NCBI GenBank assembly: GCA_023229785.1
Contig: JALNYV010000003.1
Span: 1-64,000 of the forward strand
From: Candidatus Dojkabacteria bacterium
GTDB taxonomy: Bacteria > Patescibacteria > Dojkabacteria > SC72
DNA: 64,000 nucleotides
Direction of reading: 5' to 3'
Below are positions 1-4,716 of the stretch, one piece after another. Position numbers and translations under genes: made by a program. The notes beneath the pieces were generated by a model that saw only the letters and a list, made by a program, of their open reading frames with translations, was not told the DNA's origin and did not search any database. Each line of letters starts with the position of its first letter. Position 1 is the first letter of the stretch.

Positions 1-216
1 GGGTGTGGGGGTGGGGATGGGAGTGGGTATGGGTTTGGGTATGGGGGTGGGAGTGGGAATGGGGTTGGGTATGGGTATGGGAATGGGCTTGGGTATGGGA
101 ATGGGAATGGGTATGGGGATGGGTATGGGAATGGAGGTGGAGATGGGCCTGCAAATGGGGGGGAAAGTGGAAATGGTTATGGAGATGGAAGAGGAGATGG
201 AAACGAAGAAGAATAG
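1..216 (+). CDS. Glycine-alternating (X-G) repeat protein, 5' end outside window
   Basis: Reading from base 1, frame 1 is open to TAG at 214-216. It has no start codon in the window, so it is the 3' part of a gene. For the first 44 codons every odd codon is GGG and the even codons encode C, G, D, S, Y, F, N, V or L, giving an X-Gly dipeptide repeat. It ends in an acidic tail (DGNEEE). The reading frame is chosen because the same protein sequence, including GDGPANGGESGNGYGDGRG, occurs in the complete gene at 2971-3210, which has a good ribosome binding site. The two other frames are also open here, but only as a by-product of the repeat. Function unknown; low-complexity glycine-rich proteins can be flexible or self-associating, which is inference. 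Confidence 0.8.
   Translation, partial: GCGGGDGSGYGFGYGGGSGNGVGYGYGNGLGYGNGNGYGDGYGNGGGDGPANGGESGNGYGDGRGDGNEEE
131..195 (+). repeat. 65-bp direct repeat, copy 1
   Basis: These 65 bases are identical to 3113-3177 and lie at the same place near the 3' end of two glycine-rich genes, in the same reading frame. The neighbouring G-rich sequence is similar but not identical, so the segment was duplicated or homogenised by recombination. Confidence 0.9.
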
Positions 217-251
217 GATTAGGAAAATAAAAAAAGTATATATTTCTAATA

Positions 252-269
252 TGAGAATATAAATTCTCA
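252..269 (+). promoter_or_regulatory. Hairpin just upstream of a ribosome binding site
   Basis: TGAGAAT (252-258) and ATTCTCA (263-269) pair perfectly around a 4-base loop. ATATGAG is also directly repeated around it. It lies between the stop of the glycine-rich gene and the AAAGGAG at 277-283 of the next gene, so it could be an operator or an mRNA hairpin. No U-tract follows, so it is not an intrinsic terminator. Confidence 0.4.
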
Positions 270-287
270 ATATGAGAAAGGAGTTTT

Positions 288-455
288 ATGAACTATTACC
301 AAAAACAATTAGCAAAAATTGAATTTGATAAAATTTATCCCTCAACAGTAAAGTTTAAGTGTGAAAAGGGAGAGACTAATTGGCTTGATATGAATAAAGA
401 ATCGGCGGAAGAAATAATAAGAGTTCTGAAACGTGAATTTAATTTAGAGGTATAA
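288..455 (+). CDS. Small protein of unknown function (55 aa)
   Basis: ATG at 288 is preceded by AAAGGAG (277-283) at good spacing, and the frame is open for 55 codons to TAA. The product is charged and soluble-looking, starts MNYYQKQLAKIEF and ends in a helix-like KESAEEIIRVLKREF stretch. No family recognised. The next gene starts with GTG two bases downstream, so the two are probably translationally coupled. Confidence 0.7.
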   Translation: MNYYQKQLAKIEFDKIYPSTVKFKCEKGETNWLDMNKESAEEIIRVLKREFNLEV

Positions 456-456
456 C

Positions 457-645
457 GTGATTTTCATTATTCTTGACTTGAGTTTTGGTGAAATAACCAT
501 TCTTACTGACTTTGAGGGTAAAGTGTTAATGTATGATAAAGAAGAGGAAGCAAAGGCATATGTGGGTGCTACAATTGACCAGAATGGTGCTGAAGAAAAT
601 TTACATAAATATAAAATAGTTGAAATTATGTCATGTCTAATATGA
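457..645 (+). CDS. Small protein of unknown function (62 aa)
   Basis: GTG start at 457, two bases after the previous stop, with TTAGAGG at 444-450 as ribosome binding site. The 62-residue product has alternating hydrophobic strands at the N-terminus (IFIILDLSF, ITILTDF) and an acidic helix (DKEEEAKAYV), resembling a small alpha/beta protein. No known family recognised. It overlaps the start of the next small gene. Confidence 0.6.
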   Translation: MIFIILDLSFGEITILTDFEGKVLMYDKEEEAKAYVGATIDQNGAEENLHKYKIVEIMSCLI

Positions 646-740
646 TAGACGCAATAGTAATCTGCACAGCATATTTAACAATAAACATTCCTTGGTTTGT
701 AGCACTTGTAGTAATTTGTGATAAGGAAACAAATGACTAA
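633..740 (+). CDS. Very small predicted membrane protein (35 aa)
   Basis: ATG at 633 (a second in-frame ATG lies at 642) opens a 35-codon frame to TAA. Residues 6-28 are almost all hydrophobic (IDAIVICTAYLTINIPWFVALVV), consistent with one membrane helix. The tail KETND is polar. The ribosome binding site is weak and the start overlaps the previous gene, so translation would rely on coupling. Its function is unknown and it may not be a real gene. Confidence 0.45.
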   Translation: MSNMIDAIVICTAYLTINIPWFVALVVICDKETND

Positions 741-780
741 TTCACGTATTCATTTTTTAATGAACCAATTTATTGAATAA

Positions 781-904
781 AGCCAGTAGTGTAGAGTGTA
801 GTTACTTCAATGCCAATGAAAAGATGAAGGTTCAAATCCTTCCCACTTTCGAGTGGTAGCTCAATTGGTAGAGCGTTACAACTATACTTGCCTGTTCTCT
901 GGCT
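781..904 (+). ncRNA. Y RNA-like RNA A with permuted tRNA-like module
   Basis: An outer stem AGCCAG (781-786)/CTGGCT (899-904) encloses a 7-base joint (TAGTGTA) and an 8-bp stem (794-801 with 882-889). Next come TTACTTC and, on the 3' side, a 9-base joint with GTTCT. RNAs B (1081) and C (1576) share this plan with the same spacings. Inside A, relative to B, is an insertion holding four hairpins. The first is TTCA-ATGCCAA-TGAA (806-820). The second is a T arm, GAAGG-TTCAAAT-CCTTC (826-842). The third is a closed acceptor-like hairpin, CCACT-TTCG-AGTGG (843-856). The last is TA plus a D arm, GCTC-AATTGGTA-GAGC (857-874). T arm, acceptor and D arm are thus in circularly permuted order. Bacterial YrlA-type Y RNAs carry tRNA-like modules and bind Ro proteins, and a Ro gene follows at 1661. 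No promoter or terminator is evident. Bases 741-780 hold nothing recognisable. Confidence 0.75.
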
Positions 905-967
905 AGTAATTTTTGGTATTAGTAAATTTATAACAATTAGACAAGCCATTTAAGGAGGTGATATTAA

Positions 968-1042
968 TTGGCAGAAAAGAAGAAAGTAACCCCTAAGAAG
1001 GCTACTAAGAAAGTGGCTCCGAAGAAGAGCACTAAGAAGTAA
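968..1042 (+). CDS. Lysine-rich 24-residue peptide, histone H1-tail-like
   Basis: A ribosome binding site complementary to the 16S 3' end (AAGGAGGTGAT, 952-962) precedes a TTG codon at 968. The frame encodes 24 residues (MAEKKKVTPKKATKKVAPKK and four more) and stops at TAA 1040-1042. Half of the residues are lysine, and the repeated KKAT/KKVAPKK pattern resembles the disordered tails of H1-like and HU-fused proteins that coat nucleic acid. It sits between structured RNAs A and B, upstream of the Ro gene. Binding of nucleic acid is inference from composition. The strong translation signal is the reason to call it. Confidence 0.7.
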   Translation: MAEKKKVTPKKATKKVAPKKSTKK

Positions 1043-1080
1043 ACCTATAACTTTGCTTTTAAAGTTGCTGTCTTGTCATT

Positions 1081-1145
1081 AGTTGGTAGTGTATGTTATA
1101 GTTACTTCGTTGTAGAAAAACACTATAGCAGTTTGTTCTCCAACT
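1081..1145 (+). ncRNA. Y RNA-like RNA B
   Basis: Same architecture as RNA A without the tRNA-like insert. The outer stem is AGTTGG (1081-1086)/CCAACT (1140-1145), followed by the joint TAGTGTA, identical to A. The 8-bp stem is TGTTATAG (1094-1101)/CTATAGCA (1123-1130). Next come TTACTTC, a 21-base internal loop ending GAAAAACA, and the 9-base joint GTTTGTTCT. Both stems differ in sequence from A and C yet still pair, so the structure, not the sequence, is conserved. It lies between the lysine-rich peptide and the membrane protein gene. Confidence 0.7.
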
Positions 1146-1170
1146 TAAAAATTTAAACAATGAGGTTCAA

Positions 1171-1569
1171 GTGATATTTCTTATTTTTGTTTTAGCATTT
1201 ATGTTAGTAGGGTTGTATCTTGCCATTAAGGGCCAATCTGATTTCCAAGATATGATAGGGGCTGTATGCATATTTCTGTCATTTATTATTATGGTAGCTT
1301 GGATAAGTGTGTATGTAGATAATTGGAATAATCAAAGAAAGGTAGAAGCTTTTACCCAATCTGGAGTCTACCTTAGCTTTGTAAAGATAGCCACTTCTGA
1401 GAGTAGCACAATTAATTTGAATCCAATTGGTAATAATCTACTACAACTTTACAAAGACATAAATGAATATAATAAGTTTATTGTTGATTGTAATGCTTCT
1501 AACAATAACTTTTGGTTTGACTGGAACTACCCAGATTGGGAAGCTCCAGAATTGATAACAATACCCTAA
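1171..1569 (+). CDS. Membrane protein of unknown function (132 aa)
   Basis: GTG start at 1171, preceded by TGAGG at 1161-1165. Two N-terminal membrane helices are visible (about residues 2-19 and 28-50), followed by a soluble tail of about 80 residues containing WNNQRKVEAF, a predicted helix and a Trp-rich end (NNNFWFDWNYPDW). The layout suggests an inner-membrane anchor with a soluble C-terminal domain. No family recognised. The gene lies between structured RNAs B and C, inside the Ro locus, so a link with the Ro system is possible but not shown. Confidence 0.7.
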   Translation: MIFLIFVLAFMLVGLYLAIKGQSDFQDMIGAVCIFLSFIIMVAWISVYVDNWNNQRKVEAFTQSGVYLSFVKIATSESSTINLNPIGNNLLQLYKDINEYNKFIVDCNASNNNFWFDWNYPDWEAPELITIP

Positions 1570-1575
1570 CAATTA

Positions 1576-1641
1576 TAACGGTGGCGTAGGATATGGTTAC
1601 TTCCTTGTTAGAAAAACACCATATTCGTCTGTTCCCCGATT
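1576..1641 (+). ncRNA. Y RNA-like RNA C in the leader of the Ro gene
   Basis: Third copy of the A/B architecture. The outer stem TAACGG (1576-1581)/CCGATT (1636-1641) has four pairs. The joint is TGGCGTA, and the 8-bp stem is GGATATGG (1589-1596)/CCATATTC (1619-1626). Next come TTACTTC, a 22-base loop ending GAAAAACA, and the joint GTCTGTTCC. The 8-bp stem covaries with B (for example ATATGG/CCATAT against TTATAG/CTATAG). It ends about seven bases before the AAGGAG of the Ro gene, so it may act in cis as an operator that Ro binds, as well as or instead of being a free Y RNA. Confidence 0.65.
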
Positions 1642-1660
1642 AAAAATTAAGGAGTGGTGA

Positions 1661-2974
1661 ATGGCTTCAATAAACAAAGTACCCAAAGAATACACCCATG
1701 AGGGAGTAAAAGCATCTCATATCTCACCGGAGAAACAGCTACGCAGAACGGTGATGGCATGTATGCTTTGGGAAAATACTTTCTATGAAGATGGAAAAGA
1801 TGTTGCGGATAGGATTGTAGAATTAGTTCCTAAAATAAATCCCTTAACTGTTTCTGATATTGCTGTAGAGGCAAGAACAGAAATGAAACTCAGACATGTT
1901 CCTTTGCTAATTGCAAGAGCAATGTTGAAATCACCAAGTCATAAGGTTATTGTCAGAGACTTGTTGCCTAAAATAATTCTTAGACCAGATGAGCTCACAG
2001 AATTTTTAGCCATATATTGGAAAGATGGCAAATGCCCTATTGCTGCCCAAGCTAAAAAAGGATTAGCGGAAGCGTTCACTAAATTTGATGCCTATTCTCT
2101 GGCTAAGTATAATAGGGATGGGGTTATAAAGCTAAGAGATGTTTTGTTTATGTGTCATGCCAAACCAAAGGACAAAGAACAAGAACTTCTTTGGAAAAAA
2201 CTTATTGACAAAACACTTCCTATACCGGATACTTGGGAAGTAGCTCTTTCTGGTGGAGCAAATAAAAAGAGCACTTGGGAAAGGCTATTGAAAGAAAACA
2301 AATTAGGTGCGCTTGCTCTATTGCGAAATCTACGTAATATGAGTGAGGTAAAAGTTGAAGAAAAAACTATTTTTCAAGCATTAGAGAATATGAATGCGGA
2401 AAGAGTGCTTCCTTTCAGATTTATTGCTGCTGCAAAATATGTGCCAAATTGGGAAAGTGTTATCGGAACAGCAATGTTAAAATGTATTAAGAATCATGAA
2501 AAATTGCCCGGTAAAACAGCTTTGCTTATTGATGGCAGTGGTTCAATGAAATGGGCGATATCTGAGAAATCAGATTTAACTCGATTTGAAGCCGCTTGTG
2601 CGTTGGCTATCTTGGCAAGAGAAATTTGTGAATCTTGTAATGTAGTGGTGTTTAGTAATAATGCTTTTAACGTTCCTGACAGGCGGGGATTTGCATTAAG
2701 AGATGCCATACACAATAAAGCGCAATTTGGTGCCACACATATTCAAGATGGAATAGATTTAGCCACTAAGGCGGGTTATGATAGAATAATAATATTTACA
2801 GATGAACAATCTGCACAAAGTATTCACAACCCCATTAAAAACTCACTAGGTTATGTTATAAATGTAGCTTCTTACAAAAATGGTATAGGTTATGGTGAGT
2901 GGTTGCATATTGATGGATTTTCTGAAGCCGTTGTAAATTTTATAATTGAAATGGAAAAAGGAGATAAATTATGA
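1661..2974 (+). CDS. rsr: Ro60/Rsr-like TROVE-vWA RNA-binding protein
   Basis: A 437-residue protein with the two-part layout of Ro60 orthologues. The N-terminal helical TROVE region spans about residues 20-285. A von Willebrand factor A-like domain follows, with an intact metal-binding MIDAS: D291-G-S293-G-S295, T359 and D381. Ro proteins form a ring that binds Y RNAs on the outside and misfolded RNA 3' ends in the cavity, and in bacteria they work with nucleases in RNA processing and stress recovery. ATG 1661 follows AAGGAG. Upstream lie three Y RNA-like elements. The TGA overlaps the ATG of a glycine-rich gene by four bases (ATGA), so these two are coupled. Rsr genes in phages are known but uncommon. 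Confidence 0.9.
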   Translation: MASINKVPKEYTHEGVKASHISPEKQLRRTVMACMLWENTFYEDGKDVADRIVELVPKINPLTVSDIAVEARTEMKLRHVPLLIARAMLKSPSHKVIVRDLLPKIILRPDELTEFLAIYWKDGKCPIAAQAKKGLAEAFTKFDAYSLAKYNRDGVIKLRDVLFMCHAKPKDKEQELLWKKLIDKTLPIPDTWEVALSGGANKKSTWERLLKENKLGALALLRNLRNMSEVKVEEKTIFQALENMNAERVLPFRFIAAAKYVPNWESVIGTAMLKCIKNHEKLPGKTALLIDGSGSMKWAISEKSDLTRFEAACALAILAREICESCNVVVFSNNAFNVPDRRGFALRDAIHNKAQFGATHIQDGIDLATKAGYDRIIIFTDEQSAQSIHNPIKNSLGYVINVASYKNGIGYGEWLHIDGFSEAVVNFIIEMEKGDKL

Positions 2975-3210
2975 GTGAAATTAATTATGGGTTTGGGTCT
3001 GGGTTTGGGTCTGGGTATGGGTCTGGGTCTGGGGATGGGAGTGGGTATGGGTATGGGTGTGGGGATGGGTTTGGGTTTGGGTATGGGTATGGGTATGGGT
3101 ATGGGGATGGGTATGGAGGTGGAGATGGGCCTGCAAATGGGGGGGAAAGTGGAAATGGTTATGGAGATGGAAGAGGAAGTGGGAATGGGGATGAAAATGA
3201 AGAAGAATAA
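2971..3210 (+). CDS. Glycine-alternating (X-G) repeat protein (79 aa)
   Basis: ATG 2971 follows AGGAG and overlaps the stop of the Ro gene. The protein starts MSEINYG and then alternates Gly with F, S, Y, D or C for about 50 residues. It ends with GDGPANGGESGNGYGDGRG and an acidic tail (NGDENEEE). Its 3' part is nearly identical in DNA to the gene cut by the window start. The head MSxINYG is shared with the gene at 14269 and, approximately, those at 3649 and 3913. Glycine is encoded mostly by GGG. Function unknown; coupling to the Ro gene suggests joint expression. Confidence 0.85.
   Translation: MSEINYGFGSGFGSGYGSGSGDGSGYGYGCGDGFGFGYGYGYGYGDGYGGGDGPANGGESGNGYGDGRGSGNGDENEEE
3113..3177 (+). 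repeat. 65-bp direct repeat, copy 2
   Basis: Identical to 131-195, in the same reading frame near the 3' end of the glycine-rich gene at 2971. The two copies are about 3 kb apart in direct orientation, so homologous recombination between them would delete the Ro locus. Confidence 0.9.
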
Positions 3211-3230
3211 AATACAAAAAAGAGGTTAAA

Positions 3231-3662
3231 ATGTCTAAAAGTACAAAAAGTTCTTATGACAAATTGGGGGCACCAAAATTAAAATGTCCACTTTGTGGTG
3301 GTAATGTTGTTGTAACCGGCCAATCTTCTGGTTGGTCAAAACAATTAGAGTATAAAGCTATGTGTATGAGAGCGGAGTGTCATTATAGAGTTGGAATGTT
3401 TTATACTGAAGCACGGTGTATAGATGTACATTTAGCACTTTGCGATGCAGTTGAAGATAACACTTCTAATAAAATTGAGATGTTTAAAGTTGATATTGGA
3501 AACTTTTTAGATAAAGCAAGTTCAATGTGGTTAGAGGATAAAGATAAGTATTCTGCAAAAGATGTTATAAAGGGGTTTTTAGAGATTGTGGCAGATAATT
3601 TTGGAGAGAAAGAAAGTAAGAAAATTGAGGTAGTAAAGGAAGTAAAAAGTGGAAAAGACTAA
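3231..3662 (+). CDS. Zinc-ribbon protein of unknown function (143 aa)
   Basis: ATG 3231 follows AGAGG. Residues 18-50 contain CPLCGG and then CMRAEC, a four-cysteine pattern (C-x2-C, C-x4-C) of a treble-clef or zinc-ribbon fold. The C-terminal half is helical and charged (VDIGNFLDKASSMWLEDKDK, ending KKIEVVKEVKSGKD). No family recognised. Similar small zinc-ribbon proteins in phages often bind nucleic acid or host proteins, which is inference. The next glycine-rich gene starts inside its last codons. Confidence 0.7.
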   Translation: MSKSTKSSYDKLGAPKLKCPLCGGNVVVTGQSSGWSKQLEYKAMCMRAECHYRVGMFYTEARCIDVHLALCDAVEDNTSNKIEMFKVDIGNFLDKASSMWLEDKDKYSAKDVIKGFLEIVADNFGEKESKKIEVVKEVKSGKD

Positions 3663-3909
3663 TAAAAGTAGAATAAGTGAAATTCATTTTGGGTTTGGAT
3701 TTGGTAATGGGTACGCATATGGAAATGGAAAAGGGTATGGAGATGGAGAAGGGTATACAAATGGGAGGGGGAATGGGGAATATAGTATAGTGGGATATGG
3801 GGGTGGAAGTGGAGATGGAGATACAGATGGATATTTAGACGAAAAAGGAGGGTATGGATGTGGAAGTGGATGTGGTGAAGGAGACGGTAAAGGGGAAGGA
3901 AAATGGTAA
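3649..3909 (+). CDS. Glycine-alternating (X-G) repeat protein (86 aa)
   Basis: Third member of the family. The only usable start is GTG 3649, overlapping the previous gene; no ATG lies before the repeat. After VEKTNKSRISEIHFG the protein alternates Gly with F, N, Y, K, D, E, R, S or C. It is richer in charged residues than the first two members and contains a non-repetitive DTDGYLDEKG break. Here glycine is mixed GGA/GGG, so the repeat has drifted further. Followed three bases later by another family member. Confidence 0.75.
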   Translation: MEKTNKSRISEIHFGFGFGNGYAYGNGKGYGDGEGYTNGRGNGEYSIVGYGGGSGDGDTDGYLDEKGGYGCGSGCGEGDGKGEGKW

Positions 3910-3912
3910 GCT

Positions 3913-4080
3913 ATGATAGAAAAAGAAATTAACTATGGATATGGGGGTGGATATGAAAGTGAGGATGAGGATGGATATGGGCATGGATACGCAAGTGGAA
4001 ATGGTTATGGAGAAGGGTGGGGAATTGGTAAGGGGGTTGGGGATGGGTGTGGGAATGGATTTGAGGATGGGTGGGGGTAA
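3913..4080 (+). CDS. Glycine-alternating (X-G) repeat protein (55 aa)
   Basis: ATG 3913 opens a 55-codon frame to TAA 4078-4080. It begins MIEKEINYGYGGGY, contains an acidic ESEDEDGYGHGY stretch and ends GCGNGFEDGWG. The EINYG head matches other family members. The gaps to both neighbours are three bases, so it is surely co-transcribed with them. Function unknown. Confidence 0.75.
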   Translation: MIEKEINYGYGGGYESEDEDGYGHGYASGNGYGEGWGIGKGVGDGCGNGFEDGWG

Positions 4081-4083
4081 GTT

Positions 4084-4254
4084 ATGACTAAAATAGAAAT
4101 TGATAGGCTCAAACGTTTGAAAAAAGAAATAGATAGGTTTGGAGTATACGCCGAGGATACTGTAGATGATTATTGGGCAAACGCAAATATATTAAAGTCT
4201 TTCCATCAGAGACTTGTCCGCCGTTGTAAAGTGTTGTTACACCATTTGGAATAA
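4084..4254 (+). CDS. Small basic helical protein (56 aa)
   Basis: ATG 4084 lies three bases after the previous stop and the frame runs 56 codons to TAA 4252-4254. The product is strongly helical and basic (IEIDRLKRLKKEIDRF; SFHQRLVRRCKVLLHHLE), like a short helical hairpin. No family recognised. It is the last protein gene before the tRNA cluster. Confidence 0.6.
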   Translation: MTKIEIDRLKRLKKEIDRFGVYAEDTVDDYWANANILKSFHQRLVRRCKVLLHHLE

Positions 4255-4274
4255 AACTTTTAAAGAGTAGAATT

Positions 4275-4348
4275 AGCCCCGTCGTCTAGTGACTTAGGAT
4301 ATTGTGTCCCACACAAAGACGCAGGTTTGAATCCTGCCGGGGTTGCCA
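4275..4348 (+). tRNA. tRNA with CCC anticodon in a tRNA-Glu-like body
   Basis: A cloverleaf can be drawn. The acceptor is AGCCCCG/CGGGGTT, followed by TC, D stem GTCT/AGGA and an anticodon stem (4302-4305 with 4313-4316) around loop GTCCCAC. The T arm is GCAGG-TTTGAAT-CCTGC, the discriminator is G4345, and CCA is encoded (4346-4348). U33 is present, so positions 34-36 read CCC, which would decode GGG (Gly). The body (GTCT...AGGA D arm, G73) is that of tRNA-Glu and nearly matches the neighbour at 4418, whose anticodon is CTC. The D loop AGTGACTT lacks the GG pair that normally meets the T loop. The amino acid charged is uncertain. Confidence 0.75.
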
Positions 4349-4355
4349 AATCATA

Positions 4356-4413
4356 GATAAAGGAGAAATTAACATTAACTCGCAATTGTTTTCCTATCCT
4401 TTTCTCCTTTATC
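4356..4413 (+). promoter_or_regulatory. 13-bp perfect inverted repeat between tRNA genes
   Basis: GATAAAGGAGAAA (4356-4368) pairs exactly with TTTCTCCTTTATC (4401-4413) around a 32-base loop. It fills the spacer between the first two tRNA genes. A transcript would fold into a stable hairpin, suited to RNase III-type processing of the tRNA precursor. There is no U-tract for termination. Confidence 0.55.
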
Positions 4414-4417
4414 ATTT

Positions 4418-4489
4418 AACCCCGTCGTCTAATTGGTTCAGGATGTTGTATCTCATACAAAGATGTAGGTTCGAGCCCTGCCGGGGTTG
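4418..4489 (+). tRNA. tRNA-Glu (CTC anticodon)
   Basis: Acceptor AACCCCG/CGGGGTT, TC, D arm GTCT-AATTGGTTC-AGGA with the conserved GG, anticodon loop ATCTCAT (anticodon CTC), T arm GTAGG-TTCGAGC-CCTGC, discriminator G4489. CCA is not encoded (TAA follows). The anticodon stem has four pairs. The body is that of tRNA-Glu. It is clearly a sister of the CCC tRNA at 4275, sharing most of the D stem, anticodon stem and acceptor. Confidence 0.85.
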
Positions 4490-4496
4490 TAAATTC

Positions 4497-4570
4497 GGGG
4501 CGGTAGTTTAATCGAGTAAAACACTAGCTTTGCAAGTTGGAAGATGTGGGTTTGACCCCCACCCGCTCCA
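4497..4570 (+). tRNA. tRNA-Ala (TGC anticodon)
   Basis: A complete 74-base cloverleaf: acceptor GGGGCGG/CCGCTCC, TA, D arm GTTT-AATCGAGTA-AAAC, anticodon arm CTAGC-TTTGCAA-GTTGG, T arm GTGGG-TTTGACC-CCCAC, discriminator A. The anticodon TGC reads Ala codons. The G3:U70 pair, the main alanyl-tRNA synthetase identity element, is present. CCA is not fully encoded (CCA at 4568-4570 belongs to the acceptor end and discriminator). Confidence 0.9.
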
Positions 4571-4611
4571 TAAAAATCCATGCCTTTCATGGAATTGCCT
4601 TTCTATTAACA

Positions 4612-4644
4612 AAGGGATAGGTAACCAGTGACTGCCTATCCCTT
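4612..4644 (+). terminator. Strong hairpin after the tRNA cluster
   Basis: AAGGGATAGG (4612-4621) pairs perfectly with CCTATCCCTT (4635-4644) around a 13-base loop. It lies in the 146-base gap between tRNA-Ala and the next gene. A smaller hairpin (CCATG-CCTTT-CATGG, 4578-4592) precedes it. Only GAATTAAAA follows, so termination is plausible but not typical. It could equally mark the 3' processing end of the tRNA transcript. Confidence 0.45.
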
Positions 4645-4716
4645 GAATTAAAAACTTAATGAACTAAACCACTATGAAAAAACTATAGAAATAATGAAAG
4701 CTTAGTTGGAGGATGA

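Noticed and set aside
3..262. ORFs of alternating Trp or of alternating Gly-Met in the other two frames of the G-rich tract
   Set aside because: They are produced by the three-base periodic repeat. The Gly-X frame with acidic tail is conserved with the complete, well-started gene at 2971.
781..850. A tRNA-Gly(GCC) gene read from hairpin ATGCCAA, T arm and CCACTTT
   Set aside because: The 5' acceptor strand AAGCCAG does not pair with CCACTTT beyond four weak positions, and the D arm is missing on that side. The shared plan with elements at 1081 and 1576 explains the region better.
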